From Astrothelium macrocarpum (lineage: Eukaryota; Ascomycota; Dothideomycetes; Trypetheliales; Trypetheliaceae), in the NCBI GenBank assembly GCA_021030915.1, contig JAGEMR010000086.1:62001-126000 (forward strand): a DNA stretch of 64,000 nucleotides, in the 5' to 3' direction. Position numbers and translations under genes: made by a program. Below, one piece after another: positions 44,903 through 56,251 of this stretch; position 1 is the stretch's first letter; the number at the start of each line of letters is the position of its first letter. The notes under the pieces were generated by a model. That model saw nothing but the letters and a program-made list of their open reading frames with translations. It did not search any database and had not been told where the DNA came from.

Positions 44903-46099
44903 TCATTGAACAAGCGTACCCAGACCACGCCTGACCATGCGCGCAACCTTGTTGTCCGTGCATTGCGTACCGGCAGCAAGATCCTGGAGAACAGCGCAGT
45001 TATCGATGTTGCAAAGACCAAACTGTTGGCCGAAGCAGACAACCTGGCCTGGCGTAGAGCATGGCTGGGAACCCTCTGCGCAAGCACCACTTGTGCCGTT
45101 GCCAGAGCTAGAACCACTGCCACCACCACTTGTAGGAGGAGCAGGAGCTGGGCTGGGTTGAGAAACAGGTGCTGAGGACGCCACAGGAGAGGACGTCGGT
45201 GTAGAGGCGCTGCCAGTGCCGGATGGGGCACCGGTGGGAGCGAAGACACCTGGAGCCGTTGCTGAAGGAGCAGCGGCAGAGGATGAGGCTGGGGCTGGGC
45301 TGGAACTGGAGCTGCCAGAGCCAGAGCCAGAGCTGCCAGAAGATCCACTGCCACCAGCTGGTGCTTGGAGAGCGGCAGAACCAGCCGGGCAGGTAGGAGC
45401 CTTAAGGGGATACTGTTGGGGCATTGGAGTAGTGACATATTTGCCAGGCTGAGGGTACTGAACTTGGTAGTCCTCGGCATTGGTGCAGCTGCCCTGGACA
45501 TTGTCGAGATTACCAACAAACATGTTTGGCAGGTCACCAAGTTCATCGGAGCCACCAGAAACATCGACATAGGCACAGTCCATGTAGAATTCACGGTTGC
45601 CGATGGTGTTGGACCAGGTCCAGGCCATTGTGGCCTGACCATTCTTCAACTCCTTTGGAATCTCGAAGGGAAAGGAGTTCACACAGTCCTTTTGACCGAG
45701 GGAGCCGCATTCAGTGGCGGTTTGAAGATTGCCTGCTGTAATCGAAGGGCAACCACCCTCGATGGAATGAATGACATACCAATTGGCAGGATCTTTGATT
45801 TTCTCGGAGTCAGTCTCATAAGTGACGGAAACTTGACAAGAGCCACCGCCATGGACAGCGGTATTAGCTCCACCACCGAGCTCGAAGGAAAGATTCTGCG
45901 TGGATCCAACGGCCCACGAGGCGCCGCCAGAAGGACTGAGAGATGCACCATGGCACGGAAAGTTATCTCCATTTGCATCAAGAGGATCCTTAATCTGGTT
46001 GCTAGTGAGAGGAACTGGGTTTTGCATAATCATGTGGGCATTGGTAGCAGCCGTAAAAGCAAGGACCGAAACGGCCAATGTACTCTTCATCGTGAACAT
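44903..46099 (-). CDS. AA11 lytic polysaccharide monooxygenase with C-terminal chitin-binding-type domain
   Basis: A 398-residue single-exon secreted protein. A signal peptide ends at TNA, exposing the N-terminal His of the copper histidine brace (HMIMQNPVP). The AA11 core shows NFPCHGAS, AVHGGGSCQVS (likely second brace His), WYVIHSIEGGCPS and GNREFYMDCAYV with the axial-site Tyr. A Ser/Gly/Pro-rich linker (about residues 245-345) joins it to a Cys-rich C-terminal module (CAEGSQPCSTPGQVVCFG, then FGLCNIDNCA) resembling the X278 module found on AA11 enzymes. AA11 enzymes oxidatively cleave chitin; roles in wall turnover or in attack on chitin are both possible. The start could also be the Met three codons later, which gives an 18-residue signal peptide. 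Confidence 0.93.
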   Translation of the reverse strand: MFTMKSTLAVSVLAFTAATNAHMIMQNPVPLTSNQIKDPLDANGDNFPCHGASLSPSGGASWAVGSTQNLSFELGGGANTAVHGGGSCQVSVTYETDSEKIKDPANWYVIHSIEGGCPSITAGNLQTATECGSLGQKDCVNSFPFEIPKELKNGQATMAWTWSNTIGNREFYMDCAYVDVSGGSDELGDLPNMFVGNLDNVQGSCTNAEDYQVQYPQPGKYVTTPMPQQYPLKAPTCPAGSAALQAPAGGSGSSGSSGSGSGSSSSSPAPASSSAAAPSATAPGVFAPTGAPSGTGSASTPTSSPVASSAPVSQPSPAPAPPTSGGGSGSSSGNGTSGACAEGSQPCSTPGQVVCFGQQFGLCNIDNCAVLQDLAAGTQCTDNKVARMVRRGLGTLVQ

Positions 46100-48610
46100 G
46101 TTGCCGAAGTTTCGTAATGAATGAATGGTGAAACGCGCTTTTCTAGCTGAGAGATCGATAGTCCTGCTATTCGATGCGAAAGCTGTGATAAATGCTAAAG
46201 AGAATGTAAGCGTCGAATTCGCACAATGTAATTATTGGACTGTAACAGAAATAAAGATTGTTGATTTTAAAGAAAGCAAGATGTCTACGCCATCTTTAAA
46301 CGAAATTAAAGTAGTGAACGAGGATGATTTGAGGTTATGCTTCATGGGGTCGACGTGAAAGGGACTACTGTTGGTAGATATCCCGTTGTGACAAGGAATA
46401 TCAAGACAATGGATTGTTACATCGCGTTACAGTTTTCAAAGAAAGAGAAACGTTCAACAAAGAATTTTGCGTAATAGACAACGTACATTGTCGAGTTGCA
46501 CAAGGCACTGAGACAAGTCAAGATCTTTCGGTCTTCGAAGATGAGTCTTGAAGTTCAGCAAAGGATAGGCTACGTTTGCACAGAATCACTGCAAAGTTTT
46601 CAAGGAATGTAATTGCTGCCACAGGCTAGCAGAAGATGTACAGAGAGAGAATGAAGAGAGTGAAAAAGGTCTAGCCTTTGCAACGCAAGAGATCGATTGA
46701 GCGATAGAGAAGAAAGCGCCAAGTCCCGAGGTCGACTGGTTCTTTATACCAGCCCAGAGGCGATCAAGGGCCAGTGACTCCTCCATCAGGGGAAGCAGAC
46801 AGTTGACCAGCATAACTTTGAAACATCATGGCCCTTCAGGCTCAGTAGTACCGGTACATCCACTGGTAGGATTACTCCGTGGCATACTTAGCTAAGTGGA
46901 TCGGTACTGCCGTACCCCGCAAGTGTAGCGCGCATGGTTGTTTAACTTGTTGGCAACAAGGCTACTTTTTGGTGGTCAGTGTTGTGCATTCGACAGCGGA
47001 GAGGCCATTTCGTAAAGACCATTGGCCAGGTGTATAGCTGAAGCTGTACTCCTGAAATTCCTTGGTACTTGGATCTGGACAGCGCTTGGCAAGGAAGATT
47101 CGTACTTCCCGTGCGGAGCACCATGCGCCGGACGAGATTGGCTAGGGAGGTTTCTAGCACGTTTCCTCTTGGCAGCATCGCGCCGGCTAAGGGTGGAGAG
47201 TGAAGCAACGAAGCATTTTCGAATCGGCTTTGGCAACGATCGTGGGAGTAAAATCCCTGCCAAAAGATGCCTAAGCCCCACCACGACCGCCGTTGCCCCT
47301 GAGCTAGCGCAGGAACGCCTATCGATAGGAGAACGCCACCGCGCTCCAACGCTGGGGTTGGTTTTGCGACCGTCGGTTCCAACAGATGGCTCCAATCAGC
47401 AAGGGTAGATCAGGAGAGATCTTGCGGGAGCATGGACGAATGACCAGGTTCAGAACCCGGTCTTCCAATCGGTTCACGGACGACAGGCAAGCTGCAGGAG
47501 CCCGGCGCCAGGGTCAGGAAGGCAGGGATACAATTGGCTGTGAAGTTCTGGGTAAACGTCGGCCTCCTTCTGGGATCCGGGTCCAAGTCTGCACCTCTGT
47601 GGTCCTCCCTCCGTCTTCCTGAAACCCGCTGCAGTTTCACACAAATGCGCCGTCCTCCAAGCTCTTCGACCTGCTGATTCCGGGAAATACGAGCGAAGTT
47701 CGCTGCCGGACGCATGGGATGGAACTCGCGCTTCGTCTTCGCATTGATGTACCAAGTGACCATTGAGATTTTCTTCGGCTCTGGAGGTTCGCTTTACTCG
47801 ACACCGTGGGGACCTTCTGGCTGACAGTTATGCCTTGTTTGATGGTTGTTAAGTTTCTCAATTTACTTGACCTCGATCTTTCGTGCTTTCGAATTGTATT
47901 GGATCTTGTGTCGTTCTCCTCTGCGGACAGTCTGAATTTGCTATCGTTAGGTCATAAGGAGAGATTTTTTTTAGCTACCCTTGATTTAGATGCTGCATCC
48001 TCAAAGCTTGTTTTCGCATTGCGCTCCGCCGGCGGGTGGGACTCGGCGCTAGTTAGGGGATCTGCTTAGTGGCCAATCGCATTGATTACACTCGGTATGC
48101 TATCCGAACAACTTTGATAAGCACCAATGCCAGCTGTACACTGACTGGCTACCTAACTGAGCATGAGGCTATCAGTTGGCGCCGGGAAACAAAAAGGATC
48201 CACACCTCGAAACGTGAAACTTCTTGTTGGCGATTGATGAGGTCCACACCTTTTAGGGTTTTGCTGCCCTACCTCGCTCATCTCTGGGTGGCCCTCCCTC
48301 AGTAGGTTTCAAACCTTCAGTCAACCACTCATGAATTCGGTTTCCGCGTTTGTAGCCGAAGAGAATGGATGTGCACAGATAACGCCCGAAGTGAAGTCCA
48401 AGGCAATCTTCATTCGGAAGGGCGTCTTTCCGGTGCTGAACCCATCCATCTAAAGGTCTGAGAGGGGTCTAACGCAACCCCGCATCAGAGTCATATTCAA
48501 CTTTGTTGGCATGAATCCAGGTCCTGGATTTAGTGGTCAAGGTACACCACTAGCGCTCGGGAGGTTGTCCCGTAAGTTGTTCGTTGGACGTCTCGTTCAA
48601 ATGGATCTAG
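46100..48610. other. Intergenic region, no confident gene
   Basis: Numerous short overlapping frames at 46940-47860 on both strands are Arg/Pro-rich and lack recognisable domains; the stretch is more GC-rich than its flanks. It could hold a decayed transposon, but I see no reverse transcriptase, integrase or transposase motif and no terminal repeats. Confidence 0.4.
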
Positions 48611-50422
48611 CTACTCGAGCTCATGCAGCACTCTTGGGCCGAGCACTTGTTTCGATGGATGTCGGCCAGACAGCTCAACTGGTTGTTGACTGACGTCCGA
48701 CCTTGCACGGATGAATACAGTTGCTTCCATCTCCGATATTTCTCCCCCAAGCTCATATCGTAATGTATTGTCCATCTCGTACTTGGTTTCTTCCAATTCG
48801 TAACGCATGTGTCCTTCCAGTTCAGGCTTGCCTTGGCAACTATTCATGTCTTCTTCTAATTTGCTTCGAATCTCCGTCTTCTCTACGACGGCTCTTCTTT
48901 TCACAAAAGCCCACACACCAAAGACAAGCAGTGTGATCGTCATCGCTCCGATAGTAATACCAACGATTATTCCAGCATTCAGCTTGTGTTGCTTCGCATT
49001 GCTTGGCCCAACCAATGCTGGATCGGTGGCGCTCGCCGTCGAAATCGTCTGTGGCTCTATGGCAATCAGATTCTGTTGCGCATTTGGGTTGAAGATTCGC
49101 TGATGTATAGAGAAATTCGATCTTTCATAATCGACCGTCAGGTAAGCATCCTGCAAGAAGGTGCGGCCAAGGGTGAACTGAGATTCGTTTGCTGCCCTAC
49201 GAATCGGAAAATATCTCGATTCATTTTGGAGTCCAGGATAGTCCGCAGTTGCCAGCAGGTCAAAACTTGAATAGGGAAGTGTGATGGTCAGGGTTGGGCT
49301 TACATCCACGGCCATGGTTAATTCGAAACTGACGCTCGCGTTTTGGGACAACAGTTGGGAATGCAAGGTGTCGTTAACAAGGTACAAATCTGTTGTAGGA
49401 TCATGAGTGATTCCAAAGGCCTTTTCAAACATCTCGCATGCGGCCAGAGGAAGCCAAATATGAGGGGCGATGCCATCAACGAAAGTGTAATATGCACTAG
49501 AATATGTCTGAGCTTGCTGTCCGGGAGCTTGAATCAAGATCGATTGTACGCCTACCACCAGGTCGCGGTAGGTGACCTGGCTCATATTGAAAGAGAATCC
49601 AGCAGGCTCGAAAAGCGATGCATCGTATCCTCCCAAAGTCAAGCTGCCTTGTGCGCCGTCCAGACCTATGTTCTCGCTGTCAGATCTGTATCTGGAGTGT
49701 AGAGGACCTTACGAACGATTTATAGCTCCAGCTGTATAGCCATAGGAGAGACTCGGGATCACCTCCGAGTCTCGAAGCAGAGTCAAATAACTCGGCTGCG
49801 GATCATCGAACGTCGAAAAGTTGACAGGCCGGAACGAAAGTCCGAAAACCCCTTCACCACCTATGGGTCAGCCACACAACCACGTCATTAAAAATGCTAA
49901 CAGAAAGCAAGCTGAGCTCACCCAAGTAGAAGTCTGGAGCTGTAAGGCCAGCAACCACAGTCTGGTTCACTGAGGGCCCGCCACTTCCTTGCCAACCCAA
50001 TCCAACCGTGTCGAAACCATACTCTCCACTAACATCGATCCCGAGGTTGTTTTCGATTGGTATGTCATAGACATTATTTTGCCTCCAAGTCGTGGATGCT
50101 GTCTCGTTGAATAGGTAACCCCGACTGTTTGGACAGCTCGAAGCAAGATTGTTGCAGCCACTTTCATCAATGACCCAAGTTTCTGAAGACGTTGTACCAA
50201 CGAGCAATTTTACGACTTGTTCTGGCTCACCAACACGGAAGGCGAATGTGGACCATGGCCCATCATCACCGTCGCTAGTACGCAATTAGAGTCAGTATAA
50301 GTTGAAGAGCGCAAGCATCATATCGTCTGGGAGACGTACAAATCACCACTTGGGGATACTGAGATGGGTTTGGGTACTGGCGCCCTACTCAGTTGTTGCT
50401 TTTTTGCGTTGATGCTAGGCAT
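48611..50422 (-). CDS. A1 (pepsin-like) peptidase homologue with membrane anchor, probably inactive
   Basis: Four exons are proposed: 50340-50422, 49922-50274, 49713-49860 and 48611-49676 (introns 65, 61 and a very short 36 nt), all in frame, 549 residues from ATG 50422. Blocks match the A1 fold: DGPWSTFAFRVGEPEQ, then LLVGTTSSETWV where peptidases have D-T-G-S-S, then VFGLSF, SLTLGGYD, FVDGIAPHIWLP where the second D-T/S-G belongs, and FTLGRTFLQDAYLTVDYE. The first catalytic Asp is replaced and the second DTG motif is altered. A transmembrane helix (IIVGITIGAMTITLLVFGVWAFV) and a cytosolic acidic tail follow. No signal peptide is found at 50422, so an upstream exon is likely. A surface receptor-like role is conjecture. 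Confidence 0.75.
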
Positions 50423-51770
50423 TCGATACACCTGCCTTTCACGAGTGAACAGAGTGACCGCTTTGGCGACGACAAGTATAATACCTGAGAATTATTTCAT
50501 TACTCCTATTGAGGCACAGTAATTCAGTTTACCAATACCACTAATGCCGAAGGTTTTAGACAGATGTTACGCACATTGCTACATTCATTGTTCGGGACCC
50601 AATCAAATTACAAGAAAGCCTTTGGGATGGCGGCAGTCGAAACGCGCTGACCGATTTGGAAGTTTCTTCTTCAGAGGTTCCACCAATGTGATGAAGCCAT
50701 TTTCGACGCTTCCAGGCAGGTACACTTGAACTGTCTCGGCAACTTGGATTTTCAATTCCGTAACCAAAAGCGGCTAAGCAGGGCGGCTATTCCAATAATC
50801 GATGTTTGCTATTGGCGAGAGCGCAAGGCTATGCACTCTAAATTTGTTAGCTCACCAACATCCGGCGCTTCGACGCGATCTATTAAACATCGATATGCGC
50901 GATCACGTCTGCACTATCTTCCATCTCGTTTAAGTCAGCATCCTTCTGTGGAAATCATTGTGAGTGAAGTGTCCCTCAAGACACGTTATCCTCTCGCTTG
51001 GTCAGAACGCAATGACCGTACAAGCACTCTCTACCCATCGTTCATTCGATCTTGTTGGATTGTTGCACGATAAAAGTGGACAGCGGTTACGCTAGTAAAT
51101 GTATTGGTGGACGTGAACTTGCTAATGCGCGTTCTGGCGGGTGACGCTAAAATAGGCTAGTTAGTGCACTTGAGTAAAGCGCCCGGTGGGTACTCTCAGC
51201 CGCATCAGCCGCGGCGCAGCAACACCATCACTATCACATTCACTGAAAGAAGAGGAAATGGGATCCTCTCGTCTAACGCTGAGTCGAAATATTCCCAATC
51301 AATGCTAACAAAAAGATCAAGTTCAGTGGCAGATCTTTCTATGATCTGCGTTGTATCATTGAAGATGTGTCGAGTCGTAGCTCAGGGAATGTTCCTCTGG
51401 GTTTGCAGTTTCATCTATCGCAAGGATTTAAGCGCCGAAGCCTCTTTAACCGTTACTCACTGTGGAACTTGAGCTAGAAGCTAATGCGGAAGAGTGAACT
51501 GCGCCATATAGGTGCTTCCAGAAGGCTGGCATTCTTATGGTCACACTTTGGCCGGTTGAGTGTAGTGTTTGTCAATTTCAAACTTCTTCACACATCACTC
51601 GCACATTTCTATTCTGGATTGCTAATACTTACCTCCCGTAATTTCATTCAAGCGAATTCTGTGCACGATTTTGACACTACAGATCATTTCTAAGCAGATG
51701 ACGCGCAGATTGGCAATTCGCTCATGCTTCATCTTTACTTTGATATGGTATCCAGCCAGTGGTATTGAAC
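50423..51770. other. Divergent intergenic region, unresolved 5' exons
   Basis: Should contain the 5' ends of both the A1-like gene (minus) and the surface-protein gene (plus). I could not place a signal-peptide exon for either. No other gene seen. Confidence 0.4.
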
Positions 51771-54173
51771 ATGATTCCCGTCTATAACTCATCAGTGCTG
51801 AAGCCTTCACTAGTCTGCGGATCAACGGACTCAAGCTTTAGCTGGAGCTTTGAGCCTGCATTTGAGACCACATGGACCGAAGATGTTACAGCTACTGGTT
51901 CAAAATGCGGCGGTTGCACTATCTCTGTAAACGCAAACGGCTACATGTGGTCAAATGCACGAAACCTTTCCTGGATTGAAAAGGAAGTGTACTTGGTTGT
52001 CGATGCAGATACGGGCAAGACATCGACCGCCAGTATTCACACAAATTTTGATCCAAATCGTCCTGATGGAATTCCACTTGATGTTGCGGGCGATAATTAC
52101 GAATCCCTCTCAAGAACAGACTGCATCAGCCCAACTAGCACAATCTTCCAATCACAGACGCCAATCGCTACGCTTTGCAAGACCTCGCGCGCGCGGAACT
52201 ATCACATAGGCACTGGCTCTGCATCTACTATAATGTCAAATTTAATTATGTTCGTACCTTACCATCTGAAAAGTATTCATTGATTTATGACCCATCACAG
52301 ACATTCCCCGACAAATTACCTTGGAGTGGCTGGCTGGACAAAATACGAAGAACATATGGTGACTGTCCGTGGAACACCAAGCTGTACCCAGCGAGTGGAG
52401 ATATTGAATCATACCGGATGGACTCTCTTCCCAACGCGTTCTGGACCACCAGACTGGCTCATCTCTGGGGGCTACTTTAGTGCAGAGAGTATAGGACGTA
52501 TACCAACAGAAGCTTATTCGATAGTACCTGGGTGGGAGACTTGTGTTGGACTCGGTGATGGAGTTCCGATTACGCAAGCAGTCGTGAGCAAGGTCACAAG
52601 AACTTATTTGAGTACGAGAGGTTCTTCGAGTAAGACAGAACCACGGACAACGTCTCTTCAAAGATCTCCAAAAGCGAGCCCAGCTAGCGGGCCAACCTCA
52701 CTGGCTGGACCGACACCAGTATTGTCATCTTCTGCTCCATCTTCGGAGATCCAAGGCCAGCCTTCCGCCAGACTTTCTTTTGAGTCCCAACCGCGCTTGA
52801 CGGCAAGCTTTGGCCACATGCCATCTGAATCATCATACACTCCTAATTCATTTTCATCACAATCTGACTTGCTGTCTTCAAAGACCAACCCAGGATCTAA
52901 CGAGCAGCCGTCCGGCACAACCGAGTCACAAGATCTGTCCTTGTCCATAACTTCGAGTCTTGTATCGACCCTCTCAGAAGAAGCTGGAAGAATGCCGCCA
53001 CCACTTGTCTCAAGCGCAATTCCAGACAAGTCCACGGCATCAGTAGAAATATCAGATGGTGTCCCACATTCTGATACATATAGCTCGTCGACAGGCACAT
53101 TCCAAGATACGAGCACCAATAATGTCAACTTACTACAACCGCACCAGGAATCCGCGCTTGCAAGCTCTGCGACGAGCAGAACGAAGATAGGGTCTTCTTG
53201 GTTCGCCCAGCAAAGCAATGGCGCGTACATATTCGGAACCCAAACATATACCCCCGGTGGTTCAGCGATTACACTGGGCGGAAGCGTTCTTTCAATTCCC
53301 GGAAATTCTATCGCTCGGGATGACCATAGCTATGTTATCGTTTCGTCTTCAGCCGTCACCAATAATGACGATGGTAATTACGTTATTGATGGAAAGACAA
53401 TTACCCCCGGCGGGCCTGCTGCAACCCTTGCTGGCGGTAATTTAGTATCCATTCCCGAATCTACAATATCCACTAGCCACGTCCTATCTGGCTTGTCTGT
53501 CACAAAAGAGGCTAGCCAAAGCTACGTGGTTCTCGCATCCAGCACTTACTATGACAATTCCGGAGGCAACTTCGTTTTTGGCACACAAACATATACCCCA
53601 GGCGAACCCGCCATCACTGCTACTCTCGAATTTTCTAATCCTACTGACTCGGGTCGAGAGTCAGAACACCTGACCGAAACCATTTCCTTTGGCAGCGAAG
53701 CTTCGACCGGCTCATCCGCTATTCCTGCCGCTTCCCAGGAGCCATACGATAAAGGCGCCATAAATGCCGTTATGACCTGGCAACATCACACATATACTTT
53801 CTATGGCGACGGCAAGAAGAACGAGAACGTCGTGTCTGGACATACGCTGGTAGCAGGAGGACCATCTGTCACAGTGAATGGGCAGACCTTCTGGTTAGAT
53901 ACAAATGGAAGATTGTATGCACAATACAGTCCGACGGATTCCGGCACATTGCCAACAGTGACATCAGGGTTAGCTAATGCGCCGGTTGGAGGAACAGGAG
54001 GTCCAGGTACGACAATAGGAAACGGTGCTGCTGAGCCAACGACTACAGGAACATCGACAGTCACGTCTGCCTCAGTGGCACTTAGCAGAAAGGAGATTTG
54101 TCGAAGCAGGGTGTGGTCACTTGGCGTTTGGGTACTGATACCGGTATTTAGTTTCAGGCATTTTTATTGGTAG
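51771..54173 (+). CDS. Repeat-bearing fungal surface / wall protein, 5' end unresolved
   Basis: Two exons (51771-52249 and 52301-54173) with a 51-nt intron, in frame; 783 residues from the first ATG. An in-frame TGA near 51741 and acceptor-like CCAG at 51751-51758 suggest a missing 5' exon with the signal peptide. The N-terminal part is Cys-containing and globular (CGGCTISVNANGYMW). Next comes a long Ser/Thr-rich mucin-like stretch, then three or four copies of a module around FGTQTYTPGG.AITLGGS.LSIP (about residues 460-680), and a final hydrophobic stretch (VWSLGVWVLIPVF) possibly serving as a GPI or membrane anchor. Similar modules occur in large fungal wall glycoproteins. Adhesion or wall structure is inferred. 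Confidence 0.65.
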
Positions 54174-54699
54174 GAATAGAGGTACATACCTTATTCGCGA
54201 AGCATAATTAATTCGGTAATGATTGGATTTTAGACATATCATGCGAAATGGCGTCTGGAGCGTTAGGATAGCTTGTTGTGGGCCTCAGGACTTTAAAATT
54301 AGCATAACATAACATCAGACTTAGAATGATAGACTTTGTGTCTCACCGGGTATAGACATGGCCATTCTTTCGTCAAAATAGAATTGTTAAGTAGGCTCAG
54401 AAGTTGTCGCGAGATTTTGAAGAAAACCCAGATGAGGAATGCACACATACTAGAAAACTGAACATCTTAAAGCTAAATACACAAGCATGACCAACTACCT
54501 CTCGAAGAAAGCCCAAATGTAGGTGAGGGAGGTTTACATGATGGGAAAATGCGCTAGTGACTCTAGCGGCTCGGCTAAACAGACTAGCGGCCCACCACGG
54601 TAAATTCCGTCTATCGCACAATTACTCTATACTGGCCTTAATCGCCAACTTCAAGTTCAACGAACACGAGACAGCTCATTCTTTCGGAAGACTGCCATC
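54174..54699. other. Intergenic / RPL4 promoter
   Basis: No gene. Two CTAGCGG motifs at 54564-54570 and 54586-54592, about 110-135 bp before the RPL4 start, are in the position expected for ribosomal-protein promoter elements. Confidence 0.45.
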
Positions 54700-55995
54700 A
54701 TGACTACGAGGCCTACCGTCACCATCATCTCGGCCGACGGCTCGGCGAGTGATGCTACTCATCCGCTCCCTGCCGTTTTCAAATCGCCAATTCGACCGGA
54801 TGTTATTCAGTATGAATCTCCAATGGCCAAAACATTGTGCAGGTACTGATGATAGTTAGAACAATCCATACCGGGATGGCCAAGAATCGCAGGCAACCTT
54901 ATGCTGTGAGCGAAAAGGCTGGTCATCAAACTTCTGCTGAGTCTTGGGGTACTGGTAAGTGAAGATGAAGCAAATTCGATACAACATGTAATTTGGATAA
55001 TTAATGGCTGATGTATATCTATAATAGGTCGCGCTGTCGCCCGTATTCCGCGTGTCTCTGGCGGCGGTACTCACCGTGCTGGTCAAGCTGCCTTTGGTAA
55101 CCAGTGCCGTTCTGGACGCATGTTTGCTCCAACCAAGGTCTGGAGGAAATGGCACCAGAAGCTCAATCTCGGCCAAAAGTACACTTGCAATCCAATTGAA
55201 TCCAGTAGCTGTGCTTGCTAACGCTTTCCTAGGCGCTTTGCCACTGCTTCGGCTCTTGCCGCATCCTCAAACGCTGCCCTTCTTCTGGCTCGTGGACACC
55301 ACATTTCGACCGTCCCCGAAGTCCCTCTTGTCATCTCCTCAACTGCCTTCTCCAATGGCGCGATTCACAAGACATCTGCTGCTGTTTCTCTTCTTAAGAG
55401 CGTTGGTGCTGGTCCAGACGTTGAAAAGGTCAAGAAATCGCGCAGGCTTCGTGCAGGCAAGGGAAAGATGAGGGGTCGACGTCACCGCCAGCGCCGTGGT
55501 CCGCTTGTTGTTTACGATCCTGAAGAGGATGGCAAGGAGCTCGTGCTTGCCTTCCGTAACATTGCCGGTGTCGAGACATGCTCTGTCCACGCTCTCAATC
55601 TCCTCCAGCTCGCACCTGGCGGACATCTTGGTCGTTTCATCATCTGGACCTCTTCCGCTTTTGCCGCGCTTGACAAGATCTATGGTTCCACCACCGAACC
55701 GTCAGAACTTAAGAAGGACTTTTTGCTGCCATCAAATATTGTCCGACAGCCAGATATTGCCAAACTTATCAACTCATCGGAAATTCAGAGCGTCCTTCGT
55801 CCTGTGAAAGGTGGTGCGGTTACGAAGAGGCCATGGACACAAAAGAAGAATCCACTGAAGAACAAGCAAATCTTACTCCGGCTTAACCCATACGCGAAGG
55901 CATACAGTGAGCAGAAGATCGGTCAACAGAAGTTGAACGATGAGAAACCAACGAGGGTAGCGGGTGATGCTTTGGACCTCTTGCATGAGAACTAG
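54700..55995 (+). CDS. rpl4: 60S ribosomal protein L4 (uL4)
   Basis: Four exons: 54700-54809, 54860-54954, 55028-55178 and 55233-55995. All introns (50, 73, 54 nt) are GT-AG and in frame; 372 residues. The protein is unmistakable: RPTVTIISADG near the start, [86 protein letters not shown], then the GKMRGRRHRQRRGPLVVY tunnel-loop region. It is a component of the large cytosolic subunit whose long internal loop lines the exit tunnel. High intron density at the 5' end is usual for fungal ribosomal-protein genes. Confidence 0.97.
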
Positions 55996-56251
55996 GCAAT
56001 CGGGTTTATGTTCGGGTTTTAGTTTCTGCGGGTCTTTTTATGGCGAGTAGCCAACGAGCTAGCTAAGGAACTGCAGAATATTAGAAATGCTTTATTTCAA
56101 ATGCCTTCTGAAAATGCAGATGTAGTTTTGCAAGTTCGTGTGTGACGTATGTTCAACCAAGCCCTGCTGTCAAGTTCAAAACCTGCTGTGAAGCTTGGGA
56201 TGGCATGAGCCTTCAATTCTGCTGTGATGTATAAAATCCGTCATCGAGGTA

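Noticed and set aside
45365..46117. Plus-strand 250-codon open frame opposite the AA11 gene
   Set aside because: Antisense shadow of a GC-rich, strongly supported secreted enzyme; no protein-like motifs.
46940..48305. Arg/Pro-rich frames on both strands, considered as a retroelement remnant
   Set aside because: No reverse transcriptase, integrase, protease or transposase motif and no long terminal repeats recognised.
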